Source: JBJGXI01 sp045635475 (lineage in GTDB: Bacteria > Bacillota > Bacilli > Bacillales > Amphibacillaceae). From it: a DNA stretch of 21,081 nt. Each line of letters starts with the position of its first letter. The first letter of the stretch is position 1. Both the position numbers and the translations under genes were made by a program. The stretch spans positions 1 through 21,081 of the forward strand of contig NZ_JBJGXI010000068.1 of assembly GCF_045635475.1 (NCBI RefSeq). The letters are read 5' to 3'. Below the pieces are notes generated by a model. That model saw nothing but the letters and a program-made list of their open reading frames with translations, was not told the origin of the DNA and did not search any database. Shown here one piece after another: positions 6,544 through 13,327 of this stretch.

Positions 6544-7881
6544 TTATTCATGCTTAACGGCATTACTTGCAATATGAACGGCATCCCATACCCCTGCAAA
6601 TGGTGGAGCATAGCATAAATCGGTCATTCCTAAATCATCTGCCGTCATCTGATTATGAATGGCTACAGCAAACACATCAATTCGTAATACAACGCCTTTG
6701 GGACCAATCGACTGGGCACCTAATATCTTTCGCGTTCGCTTTTCACACACTAGTTTAATCCAAACCGGTGTTTGGTTTGGATAATAACCCGGATGATCGG
6801 CCGCTTCGACAAACGTAGTTACATAATCAATTGCTAAACGCTCTGCATCCATTTCAGAGAGACCAGTGCGTCCCATTTCTAAATCAAATATCTTCAGTGC
6901 TGCACTCCCCAGGGTACCAGTATATTTATTGTGCTTTCCTGCGATATTTTCACCAGCTATTCGACCAGTCTTGTTGGCATTGGTACCTAAAGGGATAAAC
7001 GTATTTTCTTGCATCACCTTGTGGTACACCTGTGCACAATCACCAGCAGCATAAATATCTTCCACATTTGTTCTCATTTCACGATCAATAATAATTGCGC
7101 CATTGTTGGCAAGATGGATACCAGTTCCATCTAGAAATTTAGTTGCCGGTTTTACACCAATAGATAAAAGGACGAGGTCAGCTTCATAAGTACTCTTGCT
7201 CGTTCGAACTGCTTCTACTTTTCCATCACCAACAAATCCTTCGACAGATTCATTTAAGTGTAGGCTTACCTGTTGTTTTGAAAGCTCTTGCTCGGCGATT
7301 TCCGTTAACTCTTTATCAAATGTCGTTAAAATTCGGTCAGCTTGTTCAATGATCCGTACTTGTTTACCCAAATGTCGAAATGCTTCTGCTATTTCAATAC
7401 CGATGTAACCGCCACCGACAACAACGACACGTTCGATATCAGAACGATCGGCTACTTGTTTCAAAGAAATCCCATCTTCTAGCGATTTTAACACGTGAAT
7501 ATTTTCTAGGTTAATGCCTTCAAAAGGTGGGATGATCGGAACAGTGCCGGTTGCAATTAGTAATTTATCGTATTGGTCGATAAACATGCCACCATCAATC
7601 GTATTTTTAACCATCACTTGTTTTTTGTCAGGTGCTATTTTTACGACTTCATGATGTGTGCGGACTTGGATTCCTTTTTGTTCAAACTGCTCTTCGGTTC
7701 TTGCGATCATTTTCTTGTAATCGTCATTTTCTCCAGAAACATAATAAGGAAGACCACAAGCGCCATACGAAATATGCTCGCCTTTTTCATAGACGACCAC
7801 TTCTGCATCCTCATTGATTCGTTTTAGTTTAGAAGCAGCAGACATACCTGCTGCAACACCACCGATTACTAATAGCTTCAT
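6544..7881 (-). CDS. FAD-dependent pyridine nucleotide-disulfide oxidoreductase (NADH oxidase / CoA-disulfide reductase type)
   Basis: A 445-residue flavoenzyme of the single-cysteine Nox/CoADR family. The N-terminal FAD site GGVAAGMSAA (about 7-16) is followed by the redox-active cysteine in SYGACGLPYY (Cys42), the NAD site VVVGGGYIGIEIAEAF, a second FAD motif IYAAGDCAQV and a C-terminal dimerisation domain. There is no rhodanese extension. I placed the start at the ATG at 7881 (AGGGGA about 9 bases upstream) rather than a TTG two codons earlier that sits too close to the ribosome site. Known members reduce O2 or CoA disulfide with NAD(P)H. Because the operon lacks an alcohol dehydrogenase, this enzyme is the only visible candidate to reoxidise the NADH made by the aldehyde dehydrogenase. 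It carries no encapsulation peptide. Which activity it has is open. Confidence 0.88.
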   Translation of the reverse strand: MKLLVIGGVAAGMSAASKLKRINEDAEVVVYEKGEHISYGACGLPYYVSGENDDYKKMIARTEEQFEQKGIQVRTHHEVVKIAPDKKQVMVKNTIDGGMFIDQYDKLLIATGTVPIIPPFEGINLENIHVLKSLEDGISLKQVADRSDIERVVVVGGGYIGIEIAEAFRHLGKQVRIIEQADRILTTFDKELTEIAEQELSKQQVSLHLNESVEGFVGDGKVEAVRTSKSTYEADLVLLSIGVKPATKFLDGTGIHLANNGAIIIDREMRTNVEDIYAAGDCAQVYHKVMQENTFIPLGTNANKTGRIAGENIAGKHNKYTGTLGSAALKIFDLEMGRTGLSEMDAERLAIDYVTTFVEAADHPGYYPNQTPVWIKLVCEKRTRKILGAQSIGPKGVVLRIDVFAVAIHNQMTADDLGMTDLCYAPPFAGVWDAVHIASNAVKHE

Positions 7882-7917
7882 AGCCAATTTCCCCTATGTC
7901 CATGTATGACTTATAAA

Positions 7918-8181
7918 TTATTTTCCGTTAATTGTAGGTTCCTGATCAACGATTCCAACGACAATGGCGTCTATAGGTGCATGCTTGGATAAACCATACT
8001 GCACTGAACTCCCTGTTGACACGAGAACGAGCTCGCCTTCACCTGCACCAATTTCATCGGCAGCAACAATGTATTCCTCTTTATTTCCATAACAAGGTTC
8101 AATAATTAACAGCTTATATCCTTGTAGTGTGTCATACTTCCTTGTTGATACAACTCTACTGATTACTTTACCAATCACCAT
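7918..8181 (-). CDS. BMC pentameric vertex protein (EutN/CcmL family, BMC-P)
   Basis: Forms the pentamers that close the twelve vertices of a microcompartment shell. The 87-residue protein starts with MVIGKVISRVVSTRKYDTLQ and continues KLLIIEP. A later AADEIGAGEGELVLVSTGSS and IDAIVVGIVD complete the hallmark pattern of the family. I chose the ATG at 8181 because GGAGG lies 8 bases upstream and this gives the canonical N-terminus; an ATG five codons earlier has no ribosome site. The start overlaps the end of pduL by 14 bases, indicating translational coupling. It is the only pentamer gene in the window. Confidence 0.96.
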   Translation of the reverse strand: MVIGKVISRVVSTRKYDTLQGYKLLIIEPCYGNKEEYIVAADEIGAGEGELVLVSTGSSVQYGLSKHAPIDAIVVGIVDQEPTINGK

Positions 8182-8878
8182 TTTCTGAGCCTCCATATTC
8201 AGGGATGTCGATTATTCTCAGTTGTTCGTCACCCTTCAGTCCAAACGCATTGGCATCATCTGTATCAATGTGCATATCTAACTTATATCGATCACTCACT
8301 CGGATCGTTACATTAGCCATTACGCCACCTTTATCGCCTTCCACTAAAACCGCAACCTTTTGAAGATTTGTTACTTTAAAATCAGCAGCATCTTTTGGTG
8401 ACATATGAATGTGCCGGTCAGCAATAATACAGCATTCCTGTAAGTGCACACTTCCCTTTGGTCCGATAATCGTAATAGGGGAAGAGCCTTTTAAATTACC
8501 GGATTTACGAACAGGCGGCATGATACCTAAACCCCTTGCATCACTTCTAGAAATCTCCACCTGCGTCGCACTGCGTAATGGTACAAGCAGTCTCACCTTT
8601 TCAATAGAACCCTTTGGTCCTTGAATCGTTACGGTTTCTTTACATGCATATTGACCAGGCTGTGAAAGGTCCTTATGCTTTGTAAACGTGTAGCCAGCAC
8701 CAAATAAAAGATCGGCATGCTCCTGCTGTAAGTGCAAGTGCCTGGCAGAAATTCCTACAGGCACTTGCGTTTTGGAAGGGACAGTAGTTGATGAGGAAGG
8801 TAAGACCTGATTGTGCAATTCCTCTACTACTGCCTTCGTAATCACTTCATATAAACTGGCTTTATCAAAGTTTGTCAC
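8168..8878 (-). CDS. pduL: PduL-type phosphate acyltransferase with N-terminal encapsulation helix
   Basis: Converts acyl-CoA plus phosphate to acyl-phosphate plus CoA, regenerating CoA inside the shell. The 236-residue protein has the two-barrel PduL fold. The metal-binding histidines are all visible: RHLHL (His47, His49), DRHIHMS (His156, His158) and the DMHIDTDDANAFG segment (His203). The first ~25 residues (LYEVITKAVVEELHNQV) form an amphipathic helix followed by a Ser/Thr/Pro linker, as in encapsulation peptides of compartment PduLs. The start is GTG at 8878, with AGGA about 10 bases upstream. It lies between the shell gene and the vertex gene. Its natural acyl group here is inferred to be (methylthio)acetyl or acetyl. 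Confidence 0.95.
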   Translation of the reverse strand: MTNFDKASLYEVITKAVVEELHNQVLPSSSTTVPSKTQVPVGISARHLHLQQEHADLLFGAGYTFTKHKDLSQPGQYACKETVTIQGPKGSIEKVRLLVPLRSATQVEISRSDARGLGIMPPVRKSGNLKGSSPITIIGPKGSVHLQECCIIADRHIHMSPKDAADFKVTNLQKVAVLVEGDKGGVMANVTIRVSDRYKLDMHIDTDDANAFGLKGDEQLRIIDIPEYGGSENGDW

Positions 8879-8892
8879 GTAGACTCAATCCT

Positions 8893-9168
8893 TTATTCCA
8901 AATCCGGAATTAATTTTGAAACGTCACCATGTGGTCTAGGAATGACGTGTACGGCTACTACTTCGCCCACGCGCCCTGCTGCTTCTGCTCCTACTTCTGT
9001 TGCTGCTTTTACAGCTCCTACGTCACCTTTAATAATAACAGATACGAGTCCTGATCCGATTTTTTCTGTTCCTGCGATTTCTACGTTTGCTGCTTTAAGC
9101 ATTGCATCCGCTGCCTCAATTGCTGCTGTTAATCCTCTTGTTTCGATTATGCCTAATGAATCACTCAT
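8893..9168 (-). CDS. BMC-H hexameric shell protein, PduA/EutM type (copy 1)
   Basis: Main facet protein of a microcompartment shell (91 residues, one BMC domain). It has the SLGIIETRGLTAAIEAADAM start, the canonical pore loop KIGSG (residues 36-40), the GDVGAVKAATEVG helix and the VHVIPRPH C-terminal segment. Residues 6-79 are identical to those of the neighbouring copy 2, while the codons differ at many silent positions; only the ends of the proteins differ (RPHGDVSKLIPDLE here). The duplication is thus old enough for silent change but kept under strong constraint. Confidence 0.97.
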   Translation of the reverse strand: MSDSLGIIETRGLTAAIEAADAMLKAANVEIAGTEKIGSGLVSVIIKGDVGAVKAATEVGAEAAGRVGEVVAVHVIPRPHGDVSKLIPDLE

Positions 9169-9204
9169 TGTGTATAGCCTCCTATATATTTTTCAAATTT
9201 TGAT

Positions 9205-9474
9205 TTAAAGTTTAATTAATTTTGCCACATCACTATGCGGTCTTGGAATGACGTGTACAGCTACTACTTCACCTACGCGCCCTGCTGCTTCTGCTCCTAC
9301 TTCTGTTGCTGCTTTAACAGCACCAACATCACCTTTAATAATAACAGATACGAGTCCTGATCCGATTTTTTCTGTTCCTGCGATTTCTACATTTGCTGCT
9401 TTAAGCATTGCATCTGCTGCCTCGATCGCTGCTGTTAGTCCTCTTGTTTCAATAATTCCGATTGATTCACTCAT
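9205..9474 (-). CDS. BMC-H hexameric shell protein, PduA/EutM type (copy 2)
   Basis: An 89-residue, single-BMC-domain facet protein nearly identical to the following copy (differences mainly E3D, I5L and the last dozen residues, here RPHSDVAKLIKL). It has the same KIGSG pore loop. Its start overlaps the end of the preceding shell gene by 8 bases (the ATGAGTGA arrangement), so the two are translationally coupled. The two copies could form mixed hexamers. Confidence 0.97.
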   Translation of the reverse strand: MSESIGIIETRGLTAAIEAADAMLKAANVEIAGTEKIGSGLVSVIIKGDVGAVKAATEVGAEAAGRVGEVVAVHVIPRPHSDVAKLIKL

Positions 9475-9835
9475 TGTTATGCTCCTTGTCTGGCTGCTCT
9501 AGAGCCGGTTTATTTTTTGGTTTTCTTTTCGTTTTTTTCGGTTCGGCGCTAGGAGGAACAACGAATTTCAATATTTCCTCGTGCGGATTTGTAATAACTA
9601 GTGCTTTTTTTAACGGGTTTCCAGGCTTTCTTGCTCCTGTTTGTTTCGCAACCTCTATAGCAGTTGATACATCGGATATTTTACCGCCGATAATAATCGA
9701 TACCAGCTTTCCACCTAAATACTTTTCACTGGAGAGGAACTCTACGTTCGCAGCTTTACAAACATTGTCCAAAATTTCCATCGCCACCGGAAAATATTGT
9801 GTTTCGATGATTCCTATCGCATCATATTTTTTCAT
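9467..9835 (-). CDS. BMC-H shell protein with altered pore and basic C-terminal tail
   Basis: A 122-residue divergent BMC-domain protein. It starts KKYDAIGIIETQYFPVAMEI and has the expected alternation of strands and helices. The pore loop reads YLGGK (39-43) in place of K-I-G-S-G, which puts a lysine near the pore. After the domain end (about residue 95) comes a tail of about 27 residues rich in Lys and Pro (KKTKRKPKNKP) ending in acidic and polar residues, probably disordered. Such a tail could bind cargo, nucleic acid or another shell protein; this is inference. It overlaps the preceding shell gene by 4 bases (ATGA). Confidence 0.92.
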   Translation of the reverse strand: MKKYDAIGIIETQYFPVAMEILDNVCKAANVEFLSSEKYLGGKLVSIIIGGKISDVSTAIEVAKQTGARKPGNPLKKALVITNPHEEILKFVVPPSAEPKKTKRKPKNKPALEQPDKEHNNE

Positions 9836-10122
9836 TTGTCATCCCCTCGTTTCTCTGGAGATAGTAACGAAGCAAGTCCTTGATCTGGTCTAGGAATACT
9901 TTTGACAGCAATTAATTCGCCATATTTTAACGCTTCTTCAGCTCCTATTTCTAAAGCCGCTTGTACCGAAGCAAGATCTCCTTCAATCATAATCGTAATA
10001 AGGCCTGATCCAACTCGTTCGATGCTACGAATCTCAACAAACGCATTTTTCACCATCACATCGACAGTAGCAGCAGCCGTTACGGTTCCTCTTACTTCAA
10101 TCAACCCGAGTGATCGATTCAT
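9832..10122 (-). CDS. BMC-H hexameric shell protein (PduA-like paralogue)
   Basis: A 96-residue facet protein with one BMC domain. The N-terminal NRSLGLIEVRGTVTAAATVD, pore loop RVGSG, GDLASVQAALEIGAEEALKYGE helix and SIPRPDQ segment are all family-typical. Hydrophobic pore residues differ slightly from the two near-identical copies, so it may give a different pore selectivity. ATG at 10122 has GGGGAG 8 bases upstream. Its last four bases overlap the start of the next shell gene. Confidence 0.95.
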   Translation of the reverse strand: MNRSLGLIEVRGTVTAAATVDVMVKNAFVEIRSIERVGSGLITIMIEGDLASVQAALEIGAEEALKYGELIAVKSIPRPDQGLASLLSPEKRGDDK

Positions 10123-10152
10123 TTCTACTTCTCCCCTTGACTTACCATATCG

Positions 10153-10476
10153 CTAGCTTTTTTTGCTCACTTTTCCAATTGGCAATAATTTCTCTATTCC
10201 TGCTACGGAGGCAGGAATGAAATGGGTAAGGATATCATTTTCAGCTATATGTTTGATTGCTTCAGCCCGGGCTGCATCCAAGCCGACACGGACATCAGAA
10301 ACTGTACCGGTAAACTTCACTTGCACGACGACCGGGATCGGAGCATTGTCTCCAGTTGCAGGATTATTACAATCGATTCCTTCAATCACTACATTAGCTG
10401 CCTTACATGCCTTGTCCATTGCTGCAAGCGCTACGCTAAAGCCCTGCACTTCCAATAAACCTATTGCGTTACCCAT
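10153..10476 (-). CDS. BMC-H shell protein with an insertion replacing the pore loop
   Basis: A 107-residue BMC-domain protein (NAIGLLEVQGFSVALAAMDK start). Where other shell proteins have K-I-G-S-G, this one has a longer segment, CNNPATGDNAPIPVVVQV (residues 36-53), about 9-10 residues more, which should reshape or block the central pore. The C-terminal half (GTVSDVRVGLDAARAEA, HFIPASVAGIEKLLP) is otherwise regular. I chose the ATG at 10476, as AGGTGG lies 5 bases upstream; a GTG three codons earlier abuts the aldehyde dehydrogenase stop codon and would sit on the ribosome site. It is the first shell gene of the operon. Confidence 0.92.
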   Translation of the reverse strand: MGNAIGLLEVQGFSVALAAMDKACKAANVVIEGIDCNNPATGDNAPIPVVVQVKFTGTVSDVRVGLDAARAEAIKHIAENDILTHFIPASVAGIEKLLPIGKVSKKS

Positions 10477-10485
10477 TATCTCCAC

Positions 10486-12024
10486 CTACCCTGTAATGTT
10501 CAAACTGCCTTGAGCGAGGACGACTCTTCGCTGTCTTGTAAATGTTTTTGCTGAAGTAACGCCTTCTCCCGTAGGGCCAGCGATTGTCATTGTTGTATGA
10601 CCTTCCCCGCCGAATCCGACTCCAGCAAGGGAGGAGCCATTATTAACGAAAATGGTTGTCCCAATTGCTTTAGCAAATCTTGTGATACTGTCTAGATTAT
10701 TGGAATGCATGACGGCAGTGTGACGATTTCCATGCTCCGTTGCAACTGCTTTTTCAATCGCTTCATCTAAATCTTTCACACGCACAATTGGTAGAATAGG
10801 CATCATTTGCTCTAACTGCACAAAAGGATGATGCACATCGACTTCACAGATTAATAGTTTCGTGTTCGTTTTATTTACATTAATCTGATTTAGAATCGTA
10901 GACGCATCTTTTCCAATCCATTGCTTTGATACGTGATATTTTCTGTTTTGGAAGGTGCACCCACCTGGTTGGTTGTTGGTATTTGCTTCTAAAGCAAAAT
11001 CCATTACTTGCGCTAATTCACTGTGGTTCAACATGTGTGCGCCTTGGTCGAGCAATTGGAAAATCAGATCGTCCGCAACTGAATCAAGTACGAACACTTC
11101 TTTTTCCGCAATACATAATAGATTGTTATCAAAAGAAGCACCTTCAATGATAGATTTGGCTGCATTTTGTAAATCGGCTGTCTCGTCAACAATCACAGGT
11201 GGATTACCTGCACCCGCACCAATCACTTTCTTACCGGATTTCAATAGTGATTTTACCATTCCTGGACCACCAGTACCTACCAGCATTTTCACCTTTAGAC
11301 TGTCGGCTAATACTTGCACCGTATCTAGTGTCGGATTCTTCACCATTGTGACTAAGTTAGCTGGACCACCAACCGATTCTATTGCCCGGTTAATTAGCTG
11401 TACAGTGTATGCCGACGCCTGCTTTGATGCTGGATGGACATTAAATACAACGGCATTACCTGCAGCTAGCATGCTAATAGTGTTGTTAATAATTGTTTCG
11501 GTTGGGTTCGTTACCGGGGTAACTGCACCGATCAATCCAACTGGTGAATATTCCACAAATGTAAAGCCGTCATCACCAGTAATAGATTCTGTTTTTAGAT
11601 CCTCTGTTCCTGGCGTCTTCTCAGCAGACAGTTCGTGCTTAGCAATTTTATCATTGTAATTGCCAATCTTTGTTTCTTCAAAAACAAGCTTAGCTAAATG
11701 TTCCTTTTCCTTTAACACAGCAGTTCTTATAGCAGAAAGGATACGCTCACGGTCCGCAAGTTTTGCTTGTTTTACAAAGGCGATTTGAGCATCATAGCTT
11801 GCAGTAATTGCATCCTCAATGTTATCGAAAACACCATACTCGCTCGTCGGGGTCCAATGACTTGAAGCACCTGTTTGTGAAACCTCCGGAGACAGCTGTT
11901 TCATTTTTAGTGGTTGTTGACTGCTCGTTTGACTCGGAGCTCCCGCTTCATTCCCAATTGCTGCTTCGACATTTTTTAATACTGATTCTATTATGGTTTG
12001 GATATCTTTTTCTGTTAAGTTCAA
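10486..12024 (-). CDS. CoA-acylating aldehyde dehydrogenase with N-terminal encapsulation peptide (PduP/EutE type)
   Basis: Core enzyme of the compartment: oxidises an aldehyde to an acyl-CoA with NAD+. It has 512 residues. An N-terminal amphipathic helix (TEKDIQTIIESVLKNVEAAI, about 4-23) and a flexible Ser/Gln/Pro linker to about residue 60 resemble PduP/EutE encapsulation peptides. The catalytic domain has the VTPVTNPTETIINN segment, a glycine-rich GTGGPGMV and the catalytic cysteine in DNNLLCIAEKEV (Cys304). The start overlaps the aldolase stop by 4 bases, so the aldehyde producer and consumer are translationally coupled. By position its substrate is the aldehyde released by the aldolase: (methylthio)acetaldehyde if MTR is the sugar, acetaldehyde if it is 5-deoxyribose. 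Confidence 0.95.
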   Translation of the reverse strand: MNLTEKDIQTIIESVLKNVEAAIGNEAGAPSQTSSQQPLKMKQLSPEVSQTGASSHWTPTSEYGVFDNIEDAITASYDAQIAFVKQAKLADRERILSAIRTAVLKEKEHLAKLVFEETKIGNYNDKIAKHELSAEKTPGTEDLKTESITGDDGFTFVEYSPVGLIGAVTPVTNPTETIINNTISMLAAGNAVVFNVHPASKQASAYTVQLINRAIESVGGPANLVTMVKNPTLDTVQVLADSLKVKMLVGTGGPGMVKSLLKSGKKVIGAGAGNPPVIVDETADLQNAAKSIIEGASFDNNLLCIAEKEVFVLDSVADDLIFQLLDQGAHMLNHSELAQVMDFALEANTNNQPGGCTFQNRKYHVSKQWIGKDASTILNQINVNKTNTKLLICEVDVHHPFVQLEQMMPILPIVRVKDLDEAIEKAVATEHGNRHTAVMHSNNLDSITRFAKAIGTTIFVNNGSSLAGVGFGGEGHTTMTIAGPTGEGVTSAKTFTRQRRVVLAQGSLNITG

Positions 12025-12851
12025 CGTCCATCCGCCCCTCCATTCCGATATTGATTAAGCACCTTTTCCGTGACTTTAGCAACAATCGATTCAATTACCT
12101 GCTGCTTTGTTGCATCACTACTTGTTTGATTTGCTTCTAAATCGTTTGTTGCAGATTTATTTATATCACACGGTGGCACGCCACCAGTTTTAATTCCTAA
12201 TTTATTTCTTATTTCCATCAAGTCAGCTATTTGTCCACAATCGAGCTCATTTGACTTGTTAATGATATTTGTTGTGTTCATTAACATTAATGCGTAATGC
12301 TCCAATGATTCCATTCGGAAATACGCTTCTGTCAAATCTCGTCCCCATGTGAGTGCACCATGATTTGCTAGTAATACCGCGTGATAGTCCTTACAAAAAG
12401 GTGCAATTGAATCTGGTACCTCTTGTGTACCTGGTGTTGCATATGGTGCTAATGGTACTCTGCCTAATAATACAACAGCCTCCGGTGATATCGGCTTTTC
12501 CAAGCTAATCCCTGCAATTGCAAAAGAAGTTGCTACTGGAGGATGCGCATGGACGACAGCATTGGTATCTGGATTTTCGTTGTACACCTTTAAGTGCATT
12601 TTAACCTCTGAAGATGGCTTCGAGCGGCCAGATAAAATCTTACCAGATAAATCCATCTTCACCATCATATCCTGTGTCATAAAACCCTTACTAACCCCAG
12701 TTGGTGTACACCATATCGTATTCGGTCCAACACGTACAGAAATATTGCCATCATTAGCAGCAACGAAATTCTTGTTATACACTCGTTTACCTATATCAAC
12801 AATCAGCTTTTTAGCTTCAAAATCTGACATATATTTTTTATTAGTGATCAT
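12021..12851 (-). CDS. Class II sugar-phosphate aldolase with C-terminal encapsulation tail (candidate 5-methylthioribulose-1-phosphate / 5-deoxyribulose-1-phosphate aldolase)
   Basis: Zinc aldolase of the fuculose-1-phosphate aldolase family (276 residues). Visible key residues are NDGNIS (34-39), the catalytic Glu in SSEVKMH (Glu82), zinc histidines in HAHPP (His101, His103) and NHGAL (His164). After the domain (about residue 228) comes a Ser/Thr/Asn linker and an amphipathic helix (QQVIESIVAKVTEKVLNQY, about 250-268), matching the form of encapsulation peptides. I chose ATG at 12851, 8 bases after a perfect AAGGAGG; a GTG three codons earlier is too close to it. The mtnK-mtnA genes upstream point to MTRu-1-P as substrate, giving DHAP and (methylthio)acetaldehyde, a reaction known in the DHAP shunt. 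The related enzyme for 5-deoxyribose salvage in Bacillus gives acetaldehyde. Confidence 0.92.
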   Translation of the reverse strand: MITNKKYMSDFEAKKLIVDIGKRVYNKNFVAANDGNISVRVGPNTIWCTPTGVSKGFMTQDMMVKMDLSGKILSGRSKPSSEVKMHLKVYNENPDTNAVVHAHPPVATSFAIAGISLEKPISPEAVVLLGRVPLAPYATPGTQEVPDSIAPFCKDYHAVLLANHGALTWGRDLTEAYFRMESLEHYALMLMNTTNIINKSNELDCGQIADLMEIRNKLGIKTGGVPPCDINKSATNDLEANQTSSDATKQQVIESIVAKVTEKVLNQYRNGGADGR

Positions 12852-12868
12852 ATCGGTCACCTCCTTCT

Positions 12869-13218
12869 ATGAAAAGTGCAGAGCGCCGTTAGAAACGTAG
12901 CGACTGGAGCGAATCGACTAAAGATAAAGGAATCACGATGAGCTCGCGAATCGATGATGACTTATCGTAGGCGATTCGTGAAGTCGCCTAGTTTCTGGCG
13001 CTCGGAGCTAGACACATGAAAAGTGCAGAGCGCCGTTAGAAACGTAACAACTGGAGCGAATCGACTAAAGATAAAGGAATCATGCCCCCGCAAAGGGGGT
13101 ATGTCGACGTTGGACGACAAGTCCGATTTTAGTCGACCTTCCATAAAACTTGAATCGATGATGACTTATCGTAGGCGATTCATGAAATCGCCTAGTTTCT
13201 GGCGCTCGGATCTAGACA
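12869..13218. repeat. Two tandem copies of an intergenic repeat with terminal inverted repeats
   Basis: Unit 1 is about 12869-13015 and unit 2 about 13016-13218. Both start ATGAAAAGTGCAGAGCGCC and end near GTTTCTGGCGCTCGGA-CTAGACA. Within each, GAGCGCC(GTTA)GAAAC (12881-12896; 13028-13043) is the inverse of GTTTCTGGCGCTC (12991-13003; 13195-13207). Unit 2 has about 55-60 extra bases in the middle, including a CCCCC-GCAAA-GGGGG hairpin near 13084-13098. The block starts only a few bases upstream of the aldolase ribosome site and splits the transporter/mtnKA part from the compartment part. I see no gene in the whole 12852-13327 gap; the 108 bases at 13219-13327 are A/T-rich with no clear terminator. 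It resembles a MITE-like or structured intergenic element of Bacillaceae. Confidence 0.85.
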
Positions 13219-13327
13219 AACGCGCAAATTTCTTTCTTATTAATAACGTTCACGAGCATCTGTTTTAAAATTACAAGCTAAACGTTCCTATGCAGAAACC
13301 AATCTCTTAATCTATTCGACAAAAAAT

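Noticed and set aside
8893..9474. Shell-gene duplication as an assembly artefact
   Set aside because: The copies differ at many silent sites and at both protein ends and have different flanks, so they are two real genes.
10955..11659. Long plus-strand open frame opposite the aldehyde dehydrogenase (234 codons)
   Set aside because: It lies wholly inside a clear aldehyde dehydrogenase gene on the minus strand, has no ribosome site and no recognisable domain; it mirrors codon bias of the real gene.
7918..12851. Ethanolamine (eut) or propanediol (pdu) compartment
   Set aside because: No ammonia lyase, diol dehydratase, cobalamin genes or reactivase, and no glycyl radical enzyme; the signature enzyme is a sugar-phosphate aldolase coupled to mtnK-mtnA.
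12869..13218. Possible CRISPR array
   Set aside because: Only two long units (about 147 and 203 bases) with terminal inverted repeats; no short regular repeats with unique spacers and no cas genes.
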